From an uncultured Oscillospiraceae bacterium (GTDB taxonomy: Bacteria > Bacillota > Clostridia > Oscillospirales > Oscillospiraceae), in NCBI GenBank assembly GCA_944385675.1, contig CALWYD010000026.1, positions 1-53,440 of the forward strand: DNA of 53,440 bases, in the 5' to 3' direction. Below are positions 15,912 through 23,170 of this stretch, one piece after another. The stretch's first letter is position 1; each line of letters begins with the position of its first letter. The notes beneath the pieces are model-generated. The model ran no database searches, was not told the origin of the DNA, and saw only the letters and a list, made by a program, of their open reading frames with translations. The translations under genes and the position numbers were made by a program.

Positions 15912-17033
15912 CTATTTGCTGGCCCAATTGCCGGTGGCCTCGCAGGTGAGGTAGGCATTGACAAAGCCGTCCAGATCGCCGTCCATAACAGCATTTATGT
16001 TGCTCGTCTCATAGCCGGTACGGTTGTCTTTTACCAGCTGGTAGGGCATAAAGACATAAGAACGGATCTGGCTGCCCCACTCAATTTTCAACTGTACGCC
16101 CTTTAAATCAGAGATTTTGTCTGCCTTCTCCTGCATCTGCAGCTCTACCAGTTTGGCCCGCAGCATTTTCATGCAGTTATCCTTGTTTTGAAACTGGGAG
16201 CGCTCCTGCTGAGAGGCCACCACAATGCCCGTGGGCTTGTGGATAAGGCGCACAGCAGAGGAGGTCTTGTTTACGTGCTGGCCTCCCGCGCCGGAGGCAC
16301 GGTAGACCTGCATCTCAATATCCTCAGGACGGATTTCAATCTCCACATCCTCGGGCAGGTCGGGCATGACCTCTACCGAGGCAAAAGAGGTCTGCCGTCG
16401 AGCGTTGGCATCGAAGGGAGACACTCGTACCAGCCGGTGTACTCCGTGTTCACCCCTGAGAAAGCCGTAGGCGTTTTCACCTTCGATCATAATAGTGGCG
16501 GACTTGATACCGGCTTCGTCCCCCTCCTGGTAGTCCATAATCTGATAGGTGAAGCCATGGCGCTCGGTCCAGCGAGTATACATACGGTAGAGCATCTGGG
16601 CCCAGTCTTGGGCTTCGGTTCCGCCGGCGCCGGGATGGATGGTAAGGATGACGTTAGAGCTGTCATACTCACCGGACAACAGGGTCTGCAGGCGGGCGGC
16701 CTCCATATCCGCCTCCAGGGCGGCATAACCTTCTTCCAGCTCTGGAACCAGGGATTCGTCTTCAAATTCATTGCCCATCTCACAAAGAGCCATGAGATCG
16801 TCCCATTGACTCTGGCGACGGGCCTGCTTGTCCACTTTATCCTGAAGGTTTTTGATGCGCTGCTGTACCTTCTGGGCCTTGGCCAGATTGTCCCAAAAGC
16901 CGTCGGCGGCAGACTCGGCCTGGAGCATGTCCAGTTCTCGGGCAGCCCCGTCCAAATCCAGGGCGTTGGCCAGCTCCTTCAGGGTGGGGGCCAGGTTGTT
17001 CAGCTTGACTTTATATTCGTCAAATTGGAGCAT
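15912..17033 (-). CDS. prfB: Peptide chain release factor 2
   Basis: 373 residues; reads UGA and UAA stop codons and releases the peptide. The anticodon-like tripeptide SPF is at 205-207 (VRVSPFDAN), and the GGQ motif at 250-252 lies in SGAGGQHVNKT. The N-terminal coiled domain and the HPGAGGTEAQDWA motif are normal for RF2. The gene is one unbroken frame from ATG: the programmed +1 frameshift (in-frame UGA near codon 25) known from E. coli and B. subtilis prfB is absent, so this autoregulation is missing here. Weak GAGG lies before the start. It has its own sigma-A promoter. Confidence 0.96.
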   Translation of the reverse strand: MLQFDEYKVKLNNLAPTLKELANALDLDGAARELDMLQAESAADGFWDNLAKAQKVQQRIKNLQDKVDKQARRQSQWDDLMALCEMGNEFEDESLVPELEEGYAALEADMEAARLQTLLSGEYDSSNVILTIHPGAGGTEAQDWAQMLYRMYTRWTERHGFTYQIMDYQEGDEAGIKSATIMIEGENAYGFLRGEHGVHRLVRVSPFDANARRQTSFASVEVMPDLPEDVEIEIRPEDIEMQVYRASGAGGQHVNKTSSAVRLIHKPTGIVVASQQERSQFQNKDNCMKMLRAKLVELQMQEKADKISDLKGVQLKIEWGSQIRSYVFMPYQLVKDNRTGYETSNINAVMDGDLDGFVNAYLTCEATGNWASK

Positions 17034-17097
17034 AGGGCCTCACTCTTTCTTATAGCCTCCCGAAAAAATCGGGGAAAGGGATACTTTCAGCCCAACT

Positions 17098-17126
17098 ATT
17101 ATATATGAGATGGAAGGAAAAGTAAA
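17098..17126 (-). promoter_or_regulatory. prfB promoter
   Basis: Minus strand TTTACT (17121-17126), 17-bp spacer, TATAAT (17098-17103), about 65 bases before the prfB start. The leader between contains a CCCCGA/TCGGGG hairpin. Confidence 0.75.
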
Positions 17127-17151
17127 GGGGGTTTTCAAGGGCTGGGCCCTC

Positions 17152-17262
17152 TCAGCGGTCACTGGTCAGCCAGGCCTCCTCCTGAAAGATAAGGTCATCC
17201 AGGTCATCTCGGGGAGCAGGGCGGGGGGATAAGCGGGGGGCTGACGTATCATATTCACTCAT
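17152..17262 (-). CDS. Putative 36-residue acidic small protein
   Basis: Small ORF of 36 codons plus stop, directly upstream of the prfB promoter. It begins MSEYDTSAPRLSPRP and ends in an acidic helix-like stretch DDLDDLIFQEEAWLTSD. There is a complete AGGAGG ten bases before the ATG, the strongest argument that it is translated. No known family is recognised and there is no signal peptide or membrane segment. Upstream on the same strand are a sigma-E-like sequence (17331-17356) and a hairpin (CCGCC/GGCGG at 17292-17305) followed by Ts. It could be a small sporulation protein, but this is speculation. Confidence 0.45.
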   Translation of the reverse strand: MSEYDTSAPRLSPRPAPRDDLDDLIFQEEAWLTSDR

Positions 17263-17330
17263 AGTGGGATTACCTCCTGAAAATAAAAACTCCGCCGGCA
17301 GGCGGCAGGAAAAGAAGAGATTTACATATC

Positions 17331-17356
17331 AGTATATGCCGGAACGGGCGCAATAT
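17331..17356 (-). promoter_or_regulatory. Possible sigma-E-like promoter before the small ORF
   Basis: Minus strand ATATT (17352-17356), 13-bp spacer, CATATACT (17331-17338), against the sigma-E -10 CATACA-T. The match is partial, and a hairpin with a T-run sits between it and the ORF. Confidence 0.25.
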
Positions 17357-17414
17357 GTGCCGGTTTTTATACACCGAAAGGCAGGTTTTTTCTGGGATGA
17401 AACAAAAAATGTCC

Positions 17415-17443
17415 TTGACATACCATAAGAAATATGATAAAAT
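17415..17443 (+). promoter_or_regulatory. Promoter of the tRNA-Leu / tRNA-fMet pair
   Basis: Perfect TTGACA (17415-17420), 17-bp spacer, TAAAAT (17438-17443); the first tRNA begins about 38 bases after the -10. Confidence 0.88.
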
Positions 17444-17481
17444 TTAAAAACCGTCAGGAAGCAGACCGGAGAGCCACCCAT

Positions 17482-17568
17482 GCCGGAGTGGCGGAATTGG
17501 CAGACGCCCGGGACTTAAAATCCCGTGGGAGAAATCCCGTGCCGGTTCGACCCCGGTCTCCGGCACCA
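17482..17568 (+). tRNA. tRNA-Leu (TAA anticodon), CCA encoded
   Basis: Class II tRNA of 87 nt. The acceptor stem GCCGGAG pairs with CTCCGGC, the anticodon loop CTTAAAA gives TAA, a long variable arm follows, and the T-arm contains GGTTCGACC. CCA is encoded at 17566-17568. It reads UUA (and UUG by wobble) codons. Confidence 0.96.
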
Positions 17569-17571
17569 TAT

Positions 17572-17647
17572 CGCGGGGTAGAGCAGTTGGCAGCTCGTCG
17601 GGCTCATAACCCGGAGGTCGGAGGTTCAAATCCTCCCCCCGCAACCA
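17572..17647 (+). tRNA. Initiator tRNA-fMet (CAT anticodon), CCA encoded
   Basis: 76 nt, three bases after tRNA-Leu. The acceptor stem CGCGGGG/CCCCGCA leaves an unpaired C1-A72, the bacterial initiator mark, and the anticodon stem ends with GGG/CCC around CTCATAA. CCA is encoded. Co-transcribed with tRNA-Leu. Confidence 0.95.
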
Positions 17648-17648
17648 G

Positions 17649-17687
17649 AAATCCGCTGGAATCGCATGATTCCAGCGGATTTATTTT
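17649..17687 (+). terminator. Terminator of the tRNA operon
   Basis: Perfect 15-bp stem AAATCCGCTGGAATC (17649-17663) / GATTCCAGCGGATTT (17668-17682), 4-nt loop, then ATTTT. Confidence 0.95.
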
Positions 17688-17952
17688 GCCCTTCAGAATA
17701 TCCAGCTACGGTCCAGCGGGGATTCCGTTTTTCCAGGTCTAACCTGCACAGGCCGGGGGCTCGGACTTGCTATTTTTTCGCAGGACGCAAAGCTGGCAGG
17801 GTGGGTTTTCTCTCTAAATATGCCACCTCACGATCCGGAATTTTTACTGCCCCTGCACAGAGCTTTTTTGAAAAGCTTTTTGAAAAAAACTGGGTGTAAA
17901 ATGAAGTTCAGAAGAGAAAAAATGAAAGATGGGCGCGAAAGGAACTATAGGG
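17688..17952. other. Non-coding stretch between the tRNAs and the FtsK-type operon
   Basis: About 265 bases with no supported gene. The only clear structure is a small hairpin AGCTTTT-ttg-AAAAGCT followed by TTTTT (17861-17881), a possible extra terminator guarding the operon from tRNA read-through. Confidence 0.5.
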
Positions 17953-17981
17953 TTGACTGGTAGAAAGATATGTTTTAATAT
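17953..17981 (+). promoter_or_regulatory. Promoter of the five-gene FtsK-type operon
   Basis: TTGACT (17953-17958), 17-bp spacer, TAATAT (17976-17981). Expected start of transcription is near 17988, about 95 bases before the first gene. Confidence 0.78.
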
Positions 17982-18002
17982 AACGAAAGAGACACGATTT
18001 TC

Positions 18003-18018
18003 CAGACAAATTTGTCTG
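18003..18018. promoter_or_regulatory. 16-bp perfect palindrome, candidate operator
   Basis: CAGACAAATTTGTCTG, fully self-complementary, lying about 15 to 30 bases downstream of the expected transcription start. The place and symmetry fit a repressor site. The regulator is unknown; none is encoded beside it. Confidence 0.55.
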
Positions 18019-18081
18019 ACTGTGTTGGGTTTTGGAGAAGGGCACACAAGCATCTGAATAATGATATGGGAAGTGTGGAGA

Positions 18082-20031
18082 ATGAGTTTTTTGAGGTCAA
18101 AACGGAAAGAGACAGAGAGCGGAACAGAGAAAACCGCCCCGGGGGGAGAGACGGTACCCGAACAGGAGCAACTGCCTGAGAAAGCTGAGTCCAAGCAGGA
18201 GAAGCCGGAGCAAGAAACTGCGCCGGAGGAGGCTGCCCCAAAGGAAAAGGTGCCAATGACCCGTGGGGCGATCCTTTACAAGGTGCTGTTTGTGGTTTTG
18301 GCGGTTGTCATTGCTGTGCTGGTGGTGGCCAACCTATTTGCCAAGGTTCCCTTTCTGAATGCCCGGCTGCACTACCATTCAGCCCAGGGTTATATTGAGC
18401 AGGGCAACTATTACCGGGCGGAGCAGGAACTGATAGCTGCCCTTATGCAGGATGAGGGTTATAAAGCCGCTCACAGAGCCATGGTGGAACTCTATCTGGA
18501 GAAGGGCAGTGTGGCTGACGCGCTGAGCTATCTCCAGAACCATAGGGAGCAGTTTTCCCAGTCTTATTATGACCAGCAGCTGTCCCTTTTGGTGCCTCCC
18601 GGAACCCCTGCCGCCAGTCGGGAGGGTGGGGAATACCCTGAGCCCTTTGCCATCCAGCTGACGGGGGATGCATACGATATTTACTATACCACAGATGGCT
18701 CTGACCCCGAGCCCGGAACAGTTGGCAGCAGTCTTTATACCCCAGGGGCGGATATCAGCATTCCTTACGGGGATACGGTGGTAAAAGCCGCTTACGCCAG
18801 TTCTTACGGCCTATGCGGGGAAGTCTTGTCGGTGTCCTACCATGTACCTTATCCCCAACCGGAGCCACCGGTGCTTTCTTCCACAGGTGGTACCTTCCAG
18901 GGAACCATGGATGTGACAGTCACAGTCCAGGAGGGGGAGGTACATTATACGCTGGATGGAACTACACCCACCCAGCAGTCGCCCCTGTGCGAGGACGGTG
19001 TGATTCATCTGCCCCTGGGTCACCAGGAACTGCGGGTAGTAACCATTAATGAGTACGGTGCCGCCAGCGAAGTGGCCAGCGGTACGTTCTGGCTCTCCGA
19101 CTGGAAAAACGGGAACCGCAGCTTGGGAGGCTACGCGGCTGAAAACTATGACTGGATTTTCTACAAAAACAGCGGCGATGGCCTATTTTATCGGGCCACG
19201 AAAAGCGGAACTGACCAGGAACAGCTGCTCAGACGCTCGGTGAAATATATCCAGGCCTCTGAGGACACTGTTTATTTTGTGGATGAGAATGATTCGCTGC
19301 TCTACTCTTGTGCCACGGACGGCGCCAATCTTACTGCTGTGCTTCAAAGCCCTGTGAGTTGCTTCCAACGTCTGGAGGATTCCACCATGTTCTATGTGGA
19401 CGCCTCTTCCGGTGTCCTCTACCGGACTGACTCCTCCTTTGCCTCCCCGGTGTCGGTGGCCGAGGACGTGGCGTTCTTTGACGCCCTCTCGGCCGACCAG
19501 GTGTATATTCTCACCAGGCAGGGCGCCGTGGGCTGTGCCGCCGGAGGATCCTATACCCAACTGGCATCCGGCCCCTATAAGACCATGCTCCTGACCCGCA
19601 GCGGGGATATTGCTGCCCTTACCACTGACGGGTCTGTGGATCTGATTTCGTCCTCCAGTGGCCAGACCAAACGTATCTACAGCAAAGGCTCAGATTCTCA
19701 GGACACCGGTTCCTGGCTGATTACCACCGGAAGCATCCGCAGCTCCTGGTCCGCGCTGAGCATCAATGCCTATGGGGACAGCCTGTACTTTAATGTCCGT
19801 ACGGACAGCAGCCAGTACCATATTATAGGGTCTAAAACAGAAAACTCTACCTCCTACAAGGTAATGCGCTATGATGCAGTTTCCGGAAAGGTGACCCAGG
19901 AGAGCGGGTTTAGAGCAAACTTTACCCCGTTTTTTACCGATGGCCTGCTGCTCTCAGGTTCTGAGGAGGGGGTATCTTATGCAAATAGCTATGACTTCCC
20001 CGACGTAATGACTGCCGCCTCTGCGGGGTAA
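18082..20031 (+). CDS. Membrane-anchored protein with TPR-like, chitobiase-C-like and propeller-like regions
   Basis: 649 residues, first gene of the FtsK-type operon. Residues 1-60 are a charged Glu/Lys/Pro-rich cytoplasmic tail; one membrane helix follows (LFVVLAVVIAVLVVANLF, about 69-86). Outside come a TPR-like helical stretch (95-165, AQGYIEQGNYYRAEQELIAAL), two chitobiase C-terminal-like repeats (YYTTDGSDP near 191, VHYTLDGTTPT near 267), and a long beta-rich part (320-600) with repeated DTVYFVDENDSLLY-type blades suggesting a propeller of the DUF5050 kind. It may be an outward-facing scaffold or sensor. Start: ATG 18082 after GGGAAG is preferred over 18061, which lacks an RBS. No enzyme motif is seen. 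Confidence 0.75.
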   Translation: MSFLRSKRKETESGTEKTAPGGETVPEQEQLPEKAESKQEKPEQETAPEEAAPKEKVPMTRGAILYKVLFVVLAVVIAVLVVANLFAKVPFLNARLHYHSAQGYIEQGNYYRAEQELIAALMQDEGYKAAHRAMVELYLEKGSVADALSYLQNHREQFSQSYYDQQLSLLVPPGTPAASREGGEYPEPFAIQLTGDAYDIYYTTDGSDPEPGTVGSSLYTPGADISIPYGDTVVKAAYASSYGLCGEVLSVSYHVPYPQPEPPVLSSTGGTFQGTMDVTVTVQEGEVHYTLDGTTPTQQSPLCEDGVIHLPLGHQELRVVTINEYGAASEVASGTFWLSDWKNGNRSLGGYAAENYDWIFYKNSGDGLFYRATKSGTDQEQLLRRSVKYIQASEDTVYFVDENDSLLYSCATDGANLTAVLQSPVSCFQRLEDSTMFYVDASSGVLYRTDSSFASPVSVAEDVAFFDALSADQVYILTRQGAVGCAAGGSYTQLASGPYKTMLLTRSGDIAALTTDGSVDLISSSSGQTKRIYSKGSDSQDTGSWLITTGSIRSSWSALSINAYGDSLYFNVRTDSSQYHIIGSKTENSTSYKVMRYDAVSGKVTQESGFRANFTPFFTDGLLLSGSEEGVSYANSYDFPDVMTAASAG

Positions 20032-20045
20032 ATTAGGAGGGCTGA

Positions 20046-22328
20046 ATGATGGGAATTACAACGGAAGAATATCGGCGTTACATATCGGATTTGGACGCGC
20101 TTAAATCCGGAAAAGCACTGAAAAACAACTATCAGAAGGAACAGGTCACCCTGACGGCCCGCAAAAAGCAGCTTATCAAGCAGGCCAACTCCCTTAAGGA
20201 ATATCTGGACTCCGGGCTGGAGGAGGAAGTAGAGGACCGGATGAGGGAGATTGTCCCTGAGCGGGTCCAATCCGTGGAGTTCCGGATTGCCATTTTGGAG
20301 CAGGGGAAGCGGGACGCGGAAAAGCTGCTCAACAAAAACCAGCGGAATTATAGAGGGATACTCCAGTCTAACCTGGACTTTCAGGCTGCCTGTCAGGAGG
20401 AGCGGGAAGTCTACGAGGAGGACATGAAAACCCTGGGTTATATGTTTCCTGGGGAGGATGTGCGGGCGCGGGCCCGCGCCCTAATCAGCAGCTGGGATGC
20501 TCCTGATCAGGCCTTTGGCTACTCCTTGGAGGAGCTGCGCAAAGGTGGGCCTGTGAAGCCCCTGGAGAGCACGGGGAAGCAGTACCAGAAGGCAAACCTT
20601 TTGAAGCGGCTTTGGTACCTGTTGATACCCGGTACTTATAAAGGGGATTTGATTACGCCCTATACCTTGAAAAATATGAGGCTGCTGACGTACGGCCTGT
20701 CCATCATTTTTCTGCTGGCCTGCAATCTCTCCCCCCTGCCCCTCCTTGCGGCGGCAGTCCCCATTGTTCTTCTGCTGGCGGTTATGCTGCGTTATATGGG
20801 GCGGCTGACCGGGGGAAATTTCAATAAATGCTTTGATACCTACCGCCAAAAGCGCTACAATTTCATTTTTGCCAGCCGAGAGGCAGTGGAACGCTACACC
20901 CGGGCCAGCCTTGAAATGCCGGTAGGTGACGTAAAGGCCCTGCGCCAGGAGATACGGGAGGCCAAAGATTCCTGCCGCCAGAAGACGGATATTCTCAACG
21001 AGCGGAAGGAACTTCTTATGGATACCGTGGTTCAGCTGGATAAACAGCTGCAGGCCCACATGCAGGAGGCCCAGAAGCTGGCGGAGGCGGAGCAGGGAGT
21101 CCGGCTCAGCCGCGCCCTGCGTAAGTCAGCCAAGGAGCGCACTGATCACGAAAACCTGATTGTGTCGGAACACCAGGAAAAGATAAGGGCGTTCCAGAAG
21201 ACAAAAAGCGATCTGGAGGGGCGCGCTTCCGCCGCCAGGCGGGAGTACAATGAGGTGACCTCCCGGCTGGAGAGCCTGCCCGGTGAACTAAAGCAGCTGG
21301 TAGAGGACCGTGAGCGGAAAATCCGCTTGGTCCAGGCGGCGGAGTATGTCTACCGGGGAGAGGAGGAACTGGCCGCCTTGTACCGGCAGAGGGATGAGGC
21401 GGGAAGATCCTCTCTGGAGGGACAGCGTGCCGCTCTTCGCAGCCAGCTGGAGGCCAAGGCCAGCCAGGAGCTGAGGGATACCAAGCGGGAGCTGAAGAGC
21501 ATAGACAGCCGGCTTCAGGAGCTTTCCGAAACACTGGAAGACTTTGACGCTGCAATGGCGGACCGAGCTGCCTTCTGCACAGAACTGAGCCAGCGGATGG
21601 AGCAGACCCCGCCGCCCACTTCGGAGGAGACCCGGGGCGTTTTTGATTCCACCTGCTTCCTGGTCACCCAGAAAAAGACCCCCTATGGGCCCGAGCTGTG
21701 CGAGTTCCGCCACGACGGCAAGCCGTGTATCCTGCTCTATACCCTGGACAGCAGCGTGGGCAACGTGGGCGATGTGACCGCCCAGCTTACTCCCCTTCTG
21801 GAGGGCATGATTACCGGCTTTTTGACCACAAATTCCTTTGACTCCATTGGTCAGACCATTGTGGATACCATTACCGGTGCCAAGCACTTCCGAAGCCCGG
21901 AATTGCGCCCTCTTATTAGTGTTTGCGAGACGCCGCAGGAGGTTCAGGCCCTGGCGGAAAAGATTAAGGCCCTGACCAACCAGGTGATTGACAGTGGGGA
22001 GAAGAACCTGGATGATCTCAACCGCAAGCGGGTGGATTCAGAGGATATGCCCATTGCCCATCAGGTGGTGTATTTCATTCTTCCGCCCCTGGACGCCGCC
22101 GCAGGCCGCAGCGTCATCAGCGATGATCTGCTCCGCTCTATTCGCAGCGGCCATGAGCTGGGCTTCCTGCCCATTTTCCTGCTTCAGGAGCAGGATTGGG
22201 AGAAGTACCGCAGTGCTAAGGACGCGGGCCGTCTGTCCTCGGAACTGTTGTCCGATTTGGACAAGGTGGTGGACGGACAACACATTTTCCGGGCGGACTT
22301 GGCTGCCGGAGCCCTCTCCGGGGTCTGA
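20046..22328 (+). CDS. Membrane coiled-coil protein with degenerate FtsK/EccC-like C-terminal domain
   Basis: 760 residues; not a family I can name. N-terminal helices (20-110) are followed by two adjacent membrane helices (about 212-249, YGLSIIFLLACNL and LLAAAVPIVLLLAVML), a long coiled coil (285-520) and a globular C-terminus (535-760). That last part resembles an FtsK fold without catalytic residues: VGNVGDVTAQLTPLLEGM at 581 sits where a Walker A helix would be but has no GKS/T, CETPQEVQALAEKI matches the TSEIRYVISLVRHL helix of the ATPase two genes later, and HQVVYFILPPLD (672) replaces the Walker B VVDE. RBS AGGAGG. It may be the membrane half of a split EssC/EccC. Confidence 0.7.
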   Translation: MMGITTEEYRRYISDLDALKSGKALKNNYQKEQVTLTARKKQLIKQANSLKEYLDSGLEEEVEDRMREIVPERVQSVEFRIAILEQGKRDAEKLLNKNQRNYRGILQSNLDFQAACQEEREVYEEDMKTLGYMFPGEDVRARARALISSWDAPDQAFGYSLEELRKGGPVKPLESTGKQYQKANLLKRLWYLLIPGTYKGDLITPYTLKNMRLLTYGLSIIFLLACNLSPLPLLAAAVPIVLLLAVMLRYMGRLTGGNFNKCFDTYRQKRYNFIFASREAVERYTRASLEMPVGDVKALRQEIREAKDSCRQKTDILNERKELLMDTVVQLDKQLQAHMQEAQKLAEAEQGVRLSRALRKSAKERTDHENLIVSEHQEKIRAFQKTKSDLEGRASAARREYNEVTSRLESLPGELKQLVEDRERKIRLVQAAEYVYRGEEELAALYRQRDEAGRSSLEGQRAALRSQLEAKASQELRDTKRELKSIDSRLQELSETLEDFDAAMADRAAFCTELSQRMEQTPPPTSEETRGVFDSTCFLVTQKKTPYGPELCEFRHDGKPCILLYTLDSSVGNVGDVTAQLTPLLEGMITGFLTTNSFDSIGQTIVDTITGAKHFRSPELRPLISVCETPQEVQALAEKIKALTNQVIDSGEKNLDDLNRKRVDSEDMPIAHQVVYFILPPLDAAAGRSVISDDLLRSIRSGHELGFLPIFLLQEQDWEKYRSAKDAGRLSSELLSDLDKVVDGQHIFRADLAAGALSGV

Positions 22329-22425
22329 CCCATCATCCAGCACCCACAGGTGCGGTGGAGTACAGCGACGGCCAGTGGTCGTTTCAGCATCTGAATTTTT
22401 ATAGTTAAAGAGGAGTGGAGTTATT

Positions 22426-23148
22426 ATGGCGAAAGGTTTTGATTTCCGGGAGGAAGAGATTCAGCGGGTTTTGCGGGTGTACGGCTCCATGACTGAGCAT
22501 ATTGCAAACAGCCTCAGAACCTGCATTAATAAGCTCCAGGATGTGTGTGAGAAGACCCATTTCCTTGGGGTGATTAATGCCACAAACGATATTATTACCT
22601 TCTATAACGAGGAGGTCAGCCGCATTATCCAGCAGCAGTTCCAACAGTGGGTGGAGGAGAAACAGAGCCCCACCGGCCTGATTGAAACCATGGGGGCCGG
22701 GGAGGAGGCACTCCAGACTGCGCGGAACCTGGAGGGACGGCTGGAGGAGTCCTTGTCTGAACTGTTTGCCCAGCGGTTTGAGCCTGTGAGCACCGCCACC
22801 GGCGACCCCAAGATGGACGAGACCGCTTATGAAGGAATGGGAGAGGCAGCCAGCAAGCTGTGCGCCAAGATAGAGGAGCAGAAGTCCTCCGCGCTGAATA
22901 AAATCCAGTCCCGCAGCGAGGAAAATGCCCTTTATCTCTGTCTGCAGAGTGTGGTCATCTCCACTGCGGACGGTGTTCTCGGCGGGTTCCAGAGTTTTTC
23001 TGACAACACCAAAAAGCTTGCGGAGGAGTTCCTGTCCCGGCAAAGTGCGTTCCGAGCCAATGCAGAGGATGGGGCCAAGCAGGCGGCCTCTGTGGCCGGT
23101 CAGGTGAAGGATTCCTTTGGCCAGATTGGCAGCGGCTTCCCCCTGTAA
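22426..23148 (+). CDS. Small helical protein, possible secreted substrate or adaptor of the FtsK-type system
   Basis: 240 residues, predicted almost entirely helical, without signal peptide or membrane helix. I recognise no family. The N-terminus MAKGFDFREEEIQRVLRVYG and the block GAGEEALQTARNLEGRL...SELFAQ resemble the N-terminus of the last protein of the operon (MASGFSFQEQDAEKIYQIF ... GAGEEFEGGVRALLDRM), so the two share a domain of about 120 residues. In type VII-like systems short helical proteins encoded beside the ATPase are secreted or act as partners; no WXG motif is evident. RBS GAGGAGTGGAG. It sits 97 bases after the previous gene and 22 before the ATPase. Confidence 0.65.
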   Translation: MAKGFDFREEEIQRVLRVYGSMTEHIANSLRTCINKLQDVCEKTHFLGVINATNDIITFYNEEVSRIIQQQFQQWVEEKQSPTGLIETMGAGEEALQTARNLEGRLEESLSELFAQRFEPVSTATGDPKMDETAYEGMGEAASKLCAKIEEQKSSALNKIQSRSEENALYLCLQSVVISTADGVLGGFQSFSDNTKKLAEEFLSRQSAFRANAEDGAKQAASVAGQVKDSFGQIGSGFPL

Positions 23149-23170
23149 GCTTTGAAAGGAGCGTTTCTCC

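Noticed and set aside
15912-17033. RF2 programmed frameshift
   Set aside because: The frame is open from the ATG through the SPF and GGQ motifs, with no internal UGA.
22329-22425. A missing small gene in the 97-base gap of the FtsK-type operon
   Set aside because: No ORF with a ribosome binding site; only the RBS of the next gene is visible.
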